From NCBI GenBank assembly GCA_021777055.1, contig JAIQZO010000006.1, positions 1 through 58,377 on the forward strand: DNA of 58,377 nucleotides, given 5' to 3'. The notes under the pieces were generated by a model that saw only the letters and a program-made list of their open reading frames with translations, was not told the DNA's origin and did no database searches. This document shows, piece by piece, positions 1 to 9,195 of the stretch. Made by a program: the position numbers and the translations under genes. This stretch comes from Candidatus Anammoxibacter sp. (GTDB lineage: Bacteria; Planctomycetota; Brocadiia; Brocadiales; Anammoxibacteraceae). Numbering within the stretch: position 1 is the first letter of the stretch; each line of letters opens with the position of its first letter.

Positions 1-237
1 TCTTATTGATAATTTTACAAGCAAACATATTAAGCGATAAACAATATATTTTATATTAAGCATTATTTGGATATCTATAATTATTAAAAATACTATTTCT
101 GGATAGCTTTTTTCAGGTCTCTTATTGACAACGCTACCAAAATATTAACGTGAACATTACAGGTACAGGCCTCGCGGCATCTATTACAGAAATATTAATT
201 TTTCACAGGAAATAATGTCTTCGTACTCTTCATTTTC

Positions 238-564
238 TCATTGCATGTTTATTCCAAACGACGGATAGTATTCAGATAGAATTTCTCTTGCTTCATCTGT
301 CATCATTTCAGGCTTCCAGGGTGGTGACCATACAAGGTTTACATTTACTTCATTAATTCCACTCAACCCCAACAGTACTTTTTTTATCTCTGATGTTAAT
401 TCATCAATTTTAGGACAGCCGGGGTTTGTCAGTGTAAGGTCAATATCTATTTTTGCATCGGAAATATCTATTTTATATACCAGCCCAAGATCCACGATAC
501 TTACTCCCATTTCCGGATCAAACACATCCATCAGCATTGCACGTACGATTGGTTCTGTTACCAT
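238..564 (-). CDS. sufT: SufT-like DUF59/MIP18 family Fe-S assembly factor
   Basis: This 108-residue protein has the compact DUF59 (MIP18) fold signature: DPEMG near residue 16, VDLGLVY at 24-30, and a TNPGCP segment whose Cys50 is the conserved family cysteine. DUF59 proteins such as SufT and human CIA2 help mature or deliver Fe-S clusters. The gene is the last recognisable one of the SUF operon, downstream of a scaffold protein and a Rieske protein, which supports that role over the PaaD-like alternative. It has no extra domain. About 200 bases containing a palindrome separate it from the Rieske gene. Family assignment is firm; the exact client is unknown. Confidence 0.85.
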   Translation of the reverse strand: MVTEPIVRAMLMDVFDPEMGVSIVDLGLVYKIDISDAKIDIDLTLTNPGCPKIDELTSEIKKVLLGLSGINEVNVNLVWSPPWKPEMMTDEAREILSEYYPSFGINMQ

Positions 565-633
565 TTAATTATGCCTCCTTATTTTAGGTTTTACACGGGC
601 ATAAATTGAACATTTAGAAATTCACCTTTCTAC

Positions 634-719
634 TATATTTGCATGTTTTTCTATGGTGGTTTCATCCGCGTAGCTAAAGGCACGCTTGCGAAATCACTCA
701 ATCAAAACAAGCAAATATA
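634..719. repeat. Palindromic element between the Rieske and sufT genes
   Basis: A 16-base arm at 634-649 (reading tatatttgcatgtttt) pairs with 704-719 at 15 of 16 positions. The 54-base interior carries a TTTCATC...AATCACTCAATCA pattern that resembles the centre of the larger palindrome at 8996-9183. It lies inside the SUF operon and could act as an RNA processing or attenuation hairpin. I see the inverted repeat directly; the relation to the second element is by eye. Confidence 0.5.
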
Positions 720-767
720 ACCAAAATCTGAACACGAAATGGCCAATTTCTGCCCGTACAAAGTATA

Positions 768-1076
768 CTAAATGTTGATCATTATATTATCAGCATCAAT
801 CTTTATTTTATATGTCTTTACTGGAAACATTGCAGGTAGCGACATTGCCTGGCCTGTCTTTATGTTAAACTTTGCTCCATGATGGGGGCATGTAACGGTC
901 TCATCGTCTATTTCTCCTTCCGATAGAGACGCTTTTTCGTGGGTACAAGTATCATCTGTCGCAAAGTATTCTCCATCAATCCTAAACAAGGCTATTTTTC
1001 TATCATCAATTTCTATCTTTTTGGCTTCTCCGTCATCAAGGTCATTAACTGTGCCTACTCTTTTGTAATTTTCCAT
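768..1076 (-). CDS. Rieske [2Fe-2S] ferredoxin
   Basis: The 102-residue protein is a soluble small Rieske-type ferredoxin. The two cluster-binding boxes are CTH (Cys44, His46) and CPHHG (Cys63, His66), with the 16-residue spacing expected of the family. There is no signal peptide or membrane anchor, so it is cytoplasmic, like NirD-type and dioxygenase-type ferredoxins. Its place between the scaffold gene and sufT suggests it supplies electrons for cluster assembly or is an early client of the pathway; that is inference. The start is the only reasonable ATG and gives a full-length domain. Confidence 0.85.
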   Translation of the reverse strand: MENYKRVGTVNDLDDGEAKKIEIDDRKIALFRIDGEYFATDDTCTHEKASLSEGEIDDETVTCPHHGAKFNIKTGQAMSLPAMFPVKTYKIKIDADNIMINI

Positions 1077-1108
1077 TTTTTTCCCTCATTTTCGTCACAT
1101 ACTTTATT

Positions 1109-1495
1109 TTATTCTTCCTCATCCCATTTATCTATTCCGTATATTCCAGCTTTTAAAACTTTTAGCGGTAGCAAGGCACATTTAATACGAACAGGGCCTA
1201 ATGATATCCCTAAGTTTTCCATTACATCTTCCTTGCTGATATTTTTTAATTCATCCTTTGTTTGTTCCTCTATCATTTCCGTTAGCATGGAGGCTGAAGC
1301 CTTGCAGATTGCACAACATTTGCAATGGAACTTTACCTCTTTTACTTTTTCATTTTCAAATGTGAGGTCAACCTGCAACTCGTCTCCGCATAGAGGATTA
1401 CTGTCCTTGTATGTTATATCAGGATTTTCAATCTTTCCAAAATTTCGAGGGTTTTGGAAGTGATCTAAAATATTTTCACGGTATAAATCATCCAT
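1109..1495 (-). CDS. sufU: SufU/IscU-type iron-sulfur scaffold protein
   Basis: A 128-residue NifU-N family scaffold. The three ligand cysteines are Cys36 (in LCGDEL, with Asp38), Cys61 (in CAICKAS) and Cys106 (in RIKCALL). The RxKCAxL context around the third Cys is closer to SufU, the scaffold or sulfur acceptor of Firmicutes-type SUF systems, than to IscU, which usually has a His before that Cys. Unusual are the extra cysteines 58, 60 and 64 packed around Cys61. It lies downstream of sufS in the same direction, after a 269-base gap in which I see no gene. SufU versus IscU naming is less certain than the family. Confidence 0.85.
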   Translation of the reverse strand: MDDLYRENILDHFQNPRNFGKIENPDITYKDSNPLCGDELQVDLTFENEKVKEVKFHCKCCAICKASASMLTEMIEEQTKDELKNISKEDVMENLGISLGPVRIKCALLPLKVLKAGIYGIDKWDEEE

Positions 1496-1764
1496 AGTTT
1501 CTTATCAATGTAAGGGAAGAGGAAATCAAGATATTACCCATTTTACTCTCATCTTCACATTAGATTTGTCCAACCTTCTATCACAAATCTCAACTCCGCT
1601 AAGGCTGGGTGTGTTCTTAGTCGTAATGGGTCGAGGTTTTGCCAGCCGACAAGCCATATAGCTGGGTTTAAAATCTTGAACCCCTACAAATCTAAGGTCA
1701 ATCTGGGAGTAAAGTGTGTAATTTCTTCCACTCCTCTTCCTAAATATTGCGTGCTATTCTTTAA

Positions 1765-3012
1765 TTAAAAAGTAAAAATCCCTTTTGCCTTATTTATAGC
1801 ATTAATTAACAGATCTACTTCATCTTTGGTGTTATATAGATAAAAACTTGCACGGGCAGATGCGCCGAGTCCATACTTATCATGTAAAGGCTGGGCACAA
1901 TGATGCCCCGCCCTTATTGCTACTCCTTCCATATCCAGAATTGATGCAATATCGTGGGGGTGGACATCTTTTAGTGAAAACGATACCAACCCACCTCGCA
2001 ATTCGGAAGAGGGGCCTAAGATTTCAATACCGTCAATATTGAGCAGCTCTGACATGGCGTAAGAGACTATCTCCTGCTCATATTCATGAATTGCATCCAT
2101 TCCTATCTCAGTTAAATAGTCTATCGCTGCACCTAGTCCTATTCCTTGTGCAATACTTGGAGTTCCTGCTTCAAATTTCCACGGTAAGTCATTCCATGTT
2201 GATTCCGTTAGTTTCACTTCCAGTATCATATCTCCACCGCCAAGGAATGGATCCATCTGTTCCAAGAGACTTTTTCTTCCGTACAGTACTCCTATTCCTG
2301 TTGGCCCTGCCATTTTGTGTCCTGAAAAAGCATAAAAATCACAGCCAATCTTTTGCATGTCAATTGGCATATGAGCTGCGCTTTGAGCTCCGTCTATCAT
2401 TACTAAGGCACCCGCATTGTGTGCCTTTTCAATAATAAGTTCAACAGGATTAATGGTGCCAAGGACGTTGGACATATGTGCAATTGAAACAAGTTTAACA
2501 TCTCTGCTTAAGATATTGTCAAGCGAATCAAGATTTAAACACCCGGTGTCATCAACTTCTATATACTCCAGATTGGCGCCTTTCTCTTTTGCAAGGAGTT
2601 GCCAGGGGACAATATTACTGTGGTGCTCCATCTCTGACAGCACTATTGTATCTCCTTTTGAAACGTTTGCTCTGCCCCAGCTATATGCAACAAGGTTTAT
2701 TGCTTCTGTTGTATTGCGAACAAAAATTATCTCTTTGTAACTTTTAGCATTTATAAACTTAGCGACTTTACGGTGCGCATATTCATATTTATCAGTAGCC
2801 TCTTCGCTAAGCAGATGAACTCCACGATGGGTGTTGGCGTTATAAGTTCTGTAATATTCGCTAATTGCTTGTATAACACTTTCAGGTTTCTGTGATGTTG
2901 CTGCATTATCCAAATAGACCAGCTGTTTGCCATGGACTTCTCTTTTGAGTATAGGGAAATCCCTTCTTATTTTTTCTATATCCAGTTTTTTACAAATTTC
3001 CATCTCTAGCAT
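1765..3012 (-). CDS. sufS: Cysteine desulfurase SufS
   Basis: A 415-residue PLP-dependent group II cysteine desulfurase that converts cysteine to alanine and a protein-bound persulfide for cluster assembly. The PLP lysine is Lys233 in FSGHKMAGP, and the catalytic Cys372 sits in RAGHHCAQPLH, the short rigid loop typical of SufS/CsdA. N-terminal DNAATSQKP and the HRGVHLLSE box are also present. The start codon lies inside the 3' end of sufD, a 23-base overlap that indicates translational coupling. Length matches the family. Confidence 0.95.
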   Translation of the reverse strand: MLEMEICKKLDIEKIRRDFPILKREVHGKQLVYLDNAATSQKPESVIQAISEYYRTYNANTHRGVHLLSEEATDKYEYAHRKVAKFINAKSYKEIIFVRNTTEAINLVAYSWGRANVSKGDTIVLSEMEHHSNIVPWQLLAKEKGANLEYIEVDDTGCLNLDSLDNILSRDVKLVSIAHMSNVLGTINPVELIIEKAHNAGALVMIDGAQSAAHMPIDMQKIGCDFYAFSGHKMAGPTGIGVLYGRKSLLEQMDPFLGGGDMILEVKLTESTWNDLPWKFEAGTPSIAQGIGLGAAIDYLTEIGMDAIHEYEQEIVSYAMSELLNIDGIEILGPSSELRGGLVSFSLKDVHPHDIASILDMEGVAIRAGHHCAQPLHDKYGLGASARASFYLYNTKDEVDLLINAINKAKGIFTF

Positions 3013-4327
3013 TTTCTTCTCTTTTCTTTTTAATAAAGTAACGAAGGCTCTCCTGTTCTGTTGTTTGGTCGGCCATGCCGACTATAGATTCAAGGAACCC
3101 GTCAACAATCATCTCTTTTGCATCTTCTTCATTGATACCCCTGCTCATTAGATAAAAGAGCTGTTCTTTGTCCACCTGTCCTACTGTAACACCATGGGTT
3201 GCCCGTACTTCATCAGCCTTTATTTCCAGTTTGGGAATTGAATCTGCCTTAGCATTATCGCTTAAAAGAAGATTGTGATTGCCCATAAATGAATCTGTAT
3301 GCTGCGCATCATGATCAATCTGAATCATTCCCTGGAAAATTGATGCCCCATTATCATTAATAACTCCTTTAAACAGTATATTTCCACTTGTGTGGGGAAC
3401 TTTGTGGTGAACAAATGTTGATGCGTCCAGGTGGTGATTGCCGTCTACAAATGAGATGCCTAGCATGTTGGTGCTGGCTCCCTGGCCCACAAGAGTACTT
3501 TCCAGATGTGCTTTTGTTACCCGCCCGCCAACAGTACACTCTGTCCATTTAATCGAACTGTTGTTTTTTAGAATAACGCTCTTCGATATAGCAGAATAAA
3601 CATTATGCCTGAAATCTTGAACTGCAAGGTAATTAAGTGAAGAGTTCTCATTTAGGTGTATTTCAACAACCGGACAGTTAAATGATTGCATCTCCTCTTC
3701 CCGTTTAGATTGAGCTTCTCTGGTTGAAGAGGATTCTTCAAGAAAATAAGCCCGGCTAGACTCTTCAAGTACAATCAGGGTGTGATAAAATAGTCCTAGA
3801 CCGTTTTTGTTGGATGCATACAAACATTTAATCGGGACTTCTATTTCTACTCCCCTTGGTACATATAAAAACACACCTCCGTTCCAAAATGCCGCATGCA
3901 TCATGGTAAAAGCGTTTAGATCCGGTTTTACGCAATGGGACATAAAGTACTCTTTTATCAGATCAGGATGTTTTATCAAAGCTGTATCCATGTCTGTGAA
4001 TATAACACCTTTCTCTTCCAGATCCTTAGAGAGGTAATTATTGGTAATTGAAGAGTCTTTATAGGATAAATGGTTTTCATTATCAACCCTTGAATTTTTA
4101 ATTGTGTCCGGAAACGGATTATTATAAGTTGTTTGAATTTGATCAAAATTAAGGGAATGAAAACTGGTTCTTCGCCACGATTCTTCATTGCTGTCAGGTA
4201 AAGGTTGCTCTTTGTATCTTTCCAAACTGCTAAAACGTAGCTCTCTCATCCATTTGGGTTCATTTTTGGTCTCAGATATATGGTTTATTGTATCTTCTGA
4301 AAACCCTTTTAAGTTTATTAATTTCAT
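2990..4327 (-). CDS. sufD: Fe-S assembly scaffold subunit SufD
   Basis: This 445-residue protein is a SufBD-family beta-helix protein that forms the SufBC2D complex. It shares with SufB the N-terminal EPKWMRELR motif, the GVIFTDMDTAL motif, and the C-terminal [22 protein letters not shown] region. It is more divergent than the upstream paralogue and follows it in the operon, so SufD is the better name. It overlaps sufS by 23 bases. The ribosome binding site is weak (aaagaaa before ATG), so coupling or weaker translation is possible. Confidence 0.92.
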   Translation of the reverse strand: MKLINLKGFSEDTINHISETKNEPKWMRELRFSSLERYKEQPLPDSNEESWRRTSFHSLNFDQIQTTYNNPFPDTIKNSRVDNENHLSYKDSSITNNYLSKDLEEKGVIFTDMDTALIKHPDLIKEYFMSHCVKPDLNAFTMMHAAFWNGGVFLYVPRGVEIEVPIKCLYASNKNGLGLFYHTLIVLEESSRAYFLEESSSTREAQSKREEEMQSFNCPVVEIHLNENSSLNYLAVQDFRHNVYSAISKSVILKNNSSIKWTECTVGGRVTKAHLESTLVGQGASTNMLGISFVDGNHHLDASTFVHHKVPHTSGNILFKGVINDNGASIFQGMIQIDHDAQHTDSFMGNHNLLLSDNAKADSIPKLEIKADEVRATHGVTVGQVDKEQLFYLMSRGINEEDAKEMIVDGFLESIVGMADQTTEQESLRYFIKKKREENARDGNL

Positions 4328-4451
4328 TTTCTTTATAAACAGAAAATAGGCTAAAAATTAGTATAGCTGCTCGTGTATAAGCATGGCTAATACTTTTAGC
4401 TCTTTTCTGTTTTGTTGATGATAAATAATACTGGTAATAACAATACTCCTG

Positions 4452-5855
4452 CTATCCCACACTTCCCTCCATTTGAAGTTGTATCAAACGGTTCATTTCA
4501 ACTGCATACTCCATTGGAAGTTCCTTAACAATTGGTTCTATAAATCCGCTTACAATCATTGCAGAGGCTTGCGCCTCTGTTAATCCACGGCTCATTAAAT
4601 AAAATAATTGTTCATCTCCAATCTTGCTTACGGATGCCTCATGCCCAATGCTAACCTTGTCTTCATCTATCTCCATATAAGGGTATGTGTCGGAACGTGA
4701 TTCCTCATCTAAAAGTAGAGCATCACACCTTACCTGTGATTTTACATTCTTTGCGCCTTTATAAACCTTTAACAACCCTCTGTATGATGACTGTCCTCCG
4801 TATTGGCTTATGGACTTTGATATTATGGTAGAAGATGTGTCGGACGCACCATGTACTACCTTTCCTCCTGCATCCTGATGCATGCCCTTTCCAGCAAATG
4901 CAAGGGATAATATCTCCGCATTGGCTCCTCGTCCCATCATGTAGACACTGGGGTATTTCATAGTTAGTTTACTTCCAAGATTTCCATCTACCCACTCCAT
5001 TTTTGCATTTTCATAGGCAACTGCCCGTTTAGTTACAAGATTATAAACGTTTGGTGACCAGTTCTGAATAGTAGTATAACGGAATCTAGCGTCTTTTTTT
5101 ACTATTACTTCCACTACGGCCGTATGCAGTGAGTCCGTAGCATAAATAGGCGCCGTGCACCCTTCAACATAGTGTGCATAAGCACCTGGTTCAATAATAA
5201 TAAGGGTTCTTTCAAACTGCCCCATGTTTTCAGCGTTAATCCTGAAATATGCTTGTAAAGGGATATCTACGTTAACGCCCTCTGGAACATAAACAAAGCT
5301 TCCGCCGCTCCATACCGCACTGTTGAGTGCTGCAAATTTATTGTCAGCTGGCGGGACAATGGTACTAAAATACTCCTTTACAATATCCGAATGCTCACGC
5401 AATGCGGTATCCATATCGCAAAAGATAACGCCTTTCTTCTCCCACTCTTCTTTCAGATTGTGGTAGACTGATTCCGATTCATATTGAGCCCCGGCACCAG
5501 CTAGGAATTTCTTTTCTGCTTCAGGTATTCCCAGTTTATCAAAGGTGTTTTTGATATCTTGTGGAACATCATCCCATGACCTGCTTCCACTGTCCGACGG
5601 TTTAATATAATAGTAAATATTATTAAAATCTATTCCGCTAGTATCACCGCCCCATGTGGGCATAGGCTTTTTAAGGAATATATCTAATGCTTTAAGACGG
5701 AATTTGGTCATCCATTCCGGTTCATCCTTCATCCACGAAATCTCTGAAACAATCTCCTTGTTAAGCCCTCTCTTTGCCTTAAAAACGTGGGATTCAGGTT
5801 TTTTAAACCAATATTTCTCTTCTTTGTCGTCCAAGTCAAATTTTGCTGTAACCAT
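4452..5855 (-). CDS. sufB: Fe-S assembly scaffold protein SufB
   Basis: A 467-residue SufB, the cluster-assembling subunit of the SufBC2D complex. Conserved stretches include [28 protein letters not shown], the cysteine-containing VEGCTAP segment, [19 protein letters not shown] and [21 protein letters not shown]. Length and motif order match the family closely. The start is supported by a strong AAGGGAG box seven bases upstream. It sits between sufC and sufD, with gaps of about 180 and 125 bases in which I find no gene. Confidence 0.95.
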   Translation of the reverse strand: MVTAKFDLDDKEEKYWFKKPESHVFKAKRGLNKEIVSEISWMKDEPEWMTKFRLKALDIFLKKPMPTWGGDTSGIDFNNIYYYIKPSDSGSRSWDDVPQDIKNTFDKLGIPEAEKKFLAGAGAQYESESVYHNLKEEWEKKGVIFCDMDTALREHSDIVKEYFSTIVPPADNKFAALNSAVWSGGSFVYVPEGVNVDIPLQAYFRINAENMGQFERTLIIIEPGAYAHYVEGCTAPIYATDSLHTAVVEVIVKKDARFRYTTIQNWSPNVYNLVTKRAVAYENAKMEWVDGNLGSKLTMKYPSVYMMGRGANAEILSLAFAGKGMHQDAGGKVVHGASDTSSTIISKSISQYGGQSSYRGLLKVYKGAKNVKSQVRCDALLLDEESRSDTYPYMEIDEDKVSIGHEASVSKIGDEQLFYLMSRGLTEAQASAMIVSGFIEPIVKELPMEYAVEMNRLIQLQMEGSVG

Positions 5856-6034
5856 ATCGCTGCTCCCTTAGGAACGTGCATATAATAAATTGTGCACATA
5901 CCTTATAGTATTACTCTGCAAAAACTTTCCTTTTTAAAAGATTTTGCCTGTATCCATGTTATTGTATTCAAAGCAGAGCTTTACCTGTTATTCCATTCCC
6001 AAGCATGAGCAAGGGAATTAGAGTTATAAATTTT

Positions 6035-6859
6035 CTATTCATTATTCTTTATTATTTCTTCATATCCTTGGTCTTCTAATAGTTGTGACAATTCCGGCCC
6101 TCCTGAGACAACGATTCGTCCTTTATAGAGTACATGAACAAATTGTGGTTTTATGTAATTAAGGATCCGTTTATAGTGGGTTATGATTAACACGCCAAGG
6201 TTTGGTCCTATTAGGCTGTTTACTCCGTCAGCAACAAACCGTAAGGCATCAATGTCAAGGCCTGAATCTGTTTCGTCCAGTATGGCCATATGCGGTTCCA
6301 GCATTGCCATTTGAAGGATTTCAGCTTTTTTCTTTTCTCCGCCGGAAAATCCGTCGTTTAAGTATCGGCTGGTAAATGATGAATCCATTTTTAATATGGC
6401 CATCTTTTCCTTTAATAATTTATGAAATTTGGCAATAGGCATGGGTTTCTTTTCGGGATTATTTTTTCCATTTATCGAGTTTACTGCCATTCTAAGGAAG
6501 TTAGCCATACTTACACCCGGTATTGATACCGGATACTGAAATCCCATGAAAAGCCCCATACACGCTCGCTCATTTGTTGGCATTTGTAATATATCCTTGC
6601 CATTAAACATAGCTGTGCCACTTTCAACCTTGTATTGAGGATGCCCCATAAGTGTACAGGAGAGTGTGCTTTTTCCGGAACCGTTTGGGCCCATCAGTGC
6701 GTGCACTTCTCCTTTTTTTATGTTCAGGTTGATATCGTTTAAGATAATTTTATCATCAATGCTTACTTTAAGATTTTTTATTACAAGTGAATTGTTTCTA
6801 TTATCCTCGGACTGAGAGTCAACTTCCAGCCCTTCTTTGATATTAATATTATTTGTCAT
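6035..6859 (-). CDS. sufC: Fe-S assembly ATPase SufC
   Basis: A 274-residue ABC-type ATPase that drives the SufBC2D scaffold. Walker A is GPNGSGKST at residues 57-65; the signature is the SufC-type FSGGEKKKAEILQ, and Walker B is ILDETDSGLD followed by the H-loop TH. The N-terminus carries about 20 extra polar residues compared with most SufC proteins, so a later start is possible although no better methionine is present. It follows the Rrf2 regulator and precedes sufB. Confidence 0.95.
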   Translation of the reverse strand: MTNNINIKEGLEVDSQSEDNRNNSLVIKNLKVSIDDKIILNDINLNIKKGEVHALMGPNGSGKSTLSCTLMGHPQYKVESGTAMFNGKDILQMPTNERACMGLFMGFQYPVSIPGVSMANFLRMAVNSINGKNNPEKKPMPIAKFHKLLKEKMAILKMDSSFTSRYLNDGFSGGEKKKAEILQMAMLEPHMAILDETDSGLDIDALRFVADGVNSLIGPNLGVLIITHYKRILNYIKPQFVHVLYKGRIVVSGGPELSQLLEDQGYEEIIKNNE

Positions 6860-6914
6860 GACTATTTGTCCCGTTTATATTTATAAAATTGACTTTATAG
6901 AAAAGAAGCCGGAA

Positions 6915-7334
6915 CTATTTAACCCGGTGAGGAATATAACCCGGCAAGTCTTTTATTGTAGTTTTCTCTAAAGTAGAAACAAAATTTTCCAGTGCTGAGT
7001 TCCAAAAGTGTTTAATTGTACAGACATCTTCTGTATCGCAAATATTGCCAGGAGTCTGACAATCAACAAACTTTATATTTCCTTCCAAAGCTTCCACTAC
7101 CTCTTTAATTGTAATTTTATCACTGCCTCTTGAGAGTTTTATTCCGCCGTCCTTCCCTTTAACAGTTATAATAATTTCCGCTTTTGCAAGTATGTGAACT
7201 ATATTTGCCAGGAACCTTTTTGGTATATTGCAGTCAGCGGCGACATTCTTTACACTTACAGTTTTACCTTTTTCAAGTAGCTGTAGATAGTTCAGTAGTA
7301 TGAGTGCATAGTCACTGGCTTTTGTAAGCTTCAT
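6915..7334 (-). CDS. Rrf2-family Fe-S-sensing transcriptional regulator (IscR/SufR-like)
   Basis: A winged-helix Rrf2 regulator. I place the start at the internal ATG giving MKLTKASDYAL, the usual Rrf2 N-terminus, rather than ten codons earlier; an AAGGA box lies about ten bases upstream and the later start removes an overlap with the preceding gene. In this 139-residue form the cysteines are Cys92, Cys99 and Cys105 (spacing C-x6-C-x5-C), nearly the 92/98/104 pattern of IscR, so it probably binds a [2Fe-2S] cluster. It lies inside the SUF operon and likely represses it when clusters are abundant; autoregulation is inferred. Confidence 0.88.
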   Translation of the reverse strand: MKLTKASDYALILLNYLQLLEKGKTVSVKNVAADCNIPKRFLANIVHILAKAEIIITVKGKDGGIKLSRGSDKITIKEVVEALEGNIKFVDCQTPGNICDTEDVCTIKHFWNSALENFVSTLEKTTIKDLPGYIPHRVK

Positions 7335-7350
7335 TATCGTTGTATCCTTA

Positions 7351-7611
7351 TTACAAAACTTCATAAAATGACTTCTGAATATATAGCCAGTCTAACTCTT
7401 TAACTAATGTGCTAATCTCTTGTTCTTTAACCATTGAAACGTACTCCAGCTTTATTCTATCCCTATTTGTTAAACCACTTTTGATTAGTTTTTTATAATA
7501 TTCCACTCTCTGACTTCTCTTTTCTATCATGAGCTTTATCAATATGATCTTTTTTTCTATTTTCTTAAGATTTTTTTCACTCTTATTATTGTTATTATTG
7601 ACATGACTCAT
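7351..7611 (-). CDS. Small charged coiled-coil protein at the head of the SUF operon
   Basis: I do not recognise this 86-residue protein. It begins with an Asn run, is rich in Lys, Glu and Ile, and looks like one long amphipathic helix (roughly residues 12-80), i.e. a likely coiled coil. It is a real gene: a strong GGGAGG ribosome binding site lies seven bases before the ATG, and a good promoter lies upstream at 7686-7713. It is the first gene of the SUF transcript and ends about 16 bases before the regulator. A role as a partner of the regulator or a leader protein is speculation. Confidence 0.6.
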   Translation of the reverse strand: MSHVNNNNNKSEKNLKKIEKKIILIKLMIEKRSQRVEYYKKLIKSGLTNRDRIKLEYVSMVKEQEISTLVKELDWLYIQKSFYEVL

Positions 7612-7685
7612 CTTTGTGCCTCCCTTTTAAGGGATTTGAAAATAAAACAGATTTTAAATATCACAAATATTATCGATCTAGTAGT

Positions 7686-7713
7686 ATTATACCTTGTTTT
7701 TACATATTTTCAA
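7686..7713 (-). promoter_or_regulatory. Sigma70-type promoter of the SUF operon
   Basis: On the minus strand the sequence reads TTGAAA, 16 bases, TATAAT, about 75 bases before the first gene of the operon. The -10 box is a perfect consensus. The AT-rich stretch just downstream would be a reasonable site for the Rrf2 regulator to bind, but I see no clear operator. Confidence 0.7.
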
Positions 7714-7820
7714 ACTGTTTAAAGGTTGGTATTGGATGTAAAGCGCAAATCTACAACATGTTAAATGATAAACCAAGTTTTTATTTGACCATCTGCCGTG
7801 TACCAGATAGATCACTTTTG

Positions 7821-7849
7821 TTGACGTAACATGTAAGCATTGGTAGAAT
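7821..7849 (+). promoter_or_regulatory. Sigma70-type promoter of the RND efflux genes
   Basis: TTGACG, 17 bases, TAGAAT, ending about 63 bases before the start of the membrane fusion gene. It is arranged back to back with the SUF promoter, about 108 bases apart, so the two operons share one divergent control region. Confidence 0.65.
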
Positions 7850-7912
7850 AAATACTTATTTATTTTATATGGAAAGCAAAATAGAGATATATTTCAAATT
7901 TACCAAGAAAAT

Positions 7913-8959
7913 ATGATTACTGGTACCAATGCAAGATCCATCGCAATCCTCTTTATCACTGTTTTGTTTTTTGTTGGTTGCAATAAAAGTTCTACAAAGG
8001 AGGCAGATAGTCCGGAAAAGAGGATTATAGTTGAGTCTATTGAACTGCAGAAGAGTAATTACTCTTTTACTTTATCATTTACTGGAATTATAAAGCCATT
8101 TGCTCGAGTTGATATTGGTTTTAAGATTGCGGGACGCATAGATAAGATATTCTTTGATGAAGGGGATGATGTTTTGAAGGGTGATCTCCTTGCAAAACTT
8201 GAAAAAGATGAGCTTGAAGCTTCACTTCGACAGGCACAAGCATCTTTTAATAAAGCTAAACGCACATATGAAAGGAGTAAAAAACTCCGACAGGACGGAA
8301 CCATCAGTCCCAGTGAAGTGGAGAACGCAGAAGCTGATTATGAAGTAAAAAAGGCGGCAATGGAACTTTCTGGGATTCTATTGGAAAATGCGGAGATATT
8401 TGCTCCAATCTCTGGTAAGTTGGCGTTTAAGAGTATAGAAGAGAAGGAGATTGTCTTGCCAAATATGACGTACTACACCATTATGAATACAGAGGATATA
8501 ATCCTTGAGATAGGAGTTCCTGAATATTTGGTCACACGTTTCTTTCCTGACCAGATAGCAGTTGCTGTTGTAGATGCTTATCCGCAAAAAGAATTTTCAG
8601 GTAAGATCTATAAGGTTGCCATGGCTGCAAATGATACCAATAAATTTTTTAAGGTTGAAGTAAAGATTCCTAACAAAGATGCATTGCTAAAGCCAGGTAT
8701 GATTGCGAATGTAAAGATTGAAGTGGAAACATTTAAAGACGTTTACTTAATACCGTTAAATGCCATTATCGAAATAAATGGTAGTAAATATATATATATT
8801 AAGAGTGGCCATAAGGTGGTAAAAACGGTGCTAAAGGATTTTCGTATCCATAAAGAGAATCTGATTCTTCTTGATAGTCTTGCCCCTGAAGATCGCATCA
8901 TTATCAAAGGACAGCAGCTGTTGTATGATGGAGCTGAGGTCTACGAGACTGATGAATAG
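7913..8959 (+). CDS. RND efflux membrane fusion lipoprotein (HlyD/AcrA family)
   Basis: A 348-residue periplasmic adaptor. The N-terminus has a signal peptide ending in a lipobox, FFVGC, with Cys23 as the lipidation site. The body shows the biotinyl-lipoyl half motif (AGRIDKIFFDEGDDVLKGDLL), an alpha hairpin rich in Ala, Glu and Lys (about residues 95-150), the second lipoyl half, and a beta-barrel domain with LKPGMIANVKIE. It would link the inner-membrane pump encoded downstream to an outer-membrane channel; no TolC-like gene is in this window. The substrate cannot be read from the sequence. Confidence 0.9.
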   Translation: MITGTNARSIAILFITVLFFVGCNKSSTKEADSPEKRIIVESIELQKSNYSFTLSFTGIIKPFARVDIGFKIAGRIDKIFFDEGDDVLKGDLLAKLEKDELEASLRQAQASFNKAKRTYERSKKLRQDGTISPSEVENAEADYEVKKAAMELSGILLENAEIFAPISGKLAFKSIEEKEIVLPNMTYYTIMNTEDIILEIGVPEYLVTRFFPDQIAVAVVDAYPQKEFSGKIYKVAMAANDTNKFFKVEVKIPNKDALLKPGMIANVKIEVETFKDVYLIPLNAIIEINGSKYIYIKSGHKVVKTVLKDFRIHKENLILLDSLAPEDRIIIKGQQLLYDGAEVYETDE

Positions 8960-8995
8960 TAGAAATAATAACGTTCTGTTTTCCGTGAAATTAAA

Positions 8996-9183
8996 GTTAT
9001 ACACAAAGTGATCAGAAATCCGCTATTTTGAGATCCATCTTTTGGCTATCTTTGTATGTTATTCAATCGCGATTTCATCGATGCCGCTAATGCTGCACCG
9101 GTGGAATTACTCAATCATAACATACAGATCTAATAAAAACCTGAATCACTAAATAGCGGATTTCTGATCACTTTGTGTATAAC
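8996..9183. mobile_element. 188-bp palindromic MITE-like element with 33-bp perfect terminal inverted repeats
   Basis: The bases 8996-9028 are an exact inverted copy of 9151-9183 (33 of 33). The interior continues as an imperfect palindrome, including gtatgttat pairing with ataacatac around a GC-richer loop, so the whole element can fold into one long hairpin. It has no coding capacity. It lies between the fusion-protein gene and the pump gene, and its right arm ends only 12 bases before the pump ATG. The ends begin gTTATACAC and finish GTGTATAAc; I cannot define a target duplication with confidence. Confidence 0.8.
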
Positions 9184-9195
9184 ACAATCAAATCT

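Noticed and set aside
93..237. Cys-rich translation (CNRCREACTCNVHVN) downstream of sufT
   Set aside because: No start codon, only about 33 codons between stops, and a frame change would be needed to join it to sufT; could be a remnant but support is too weak.
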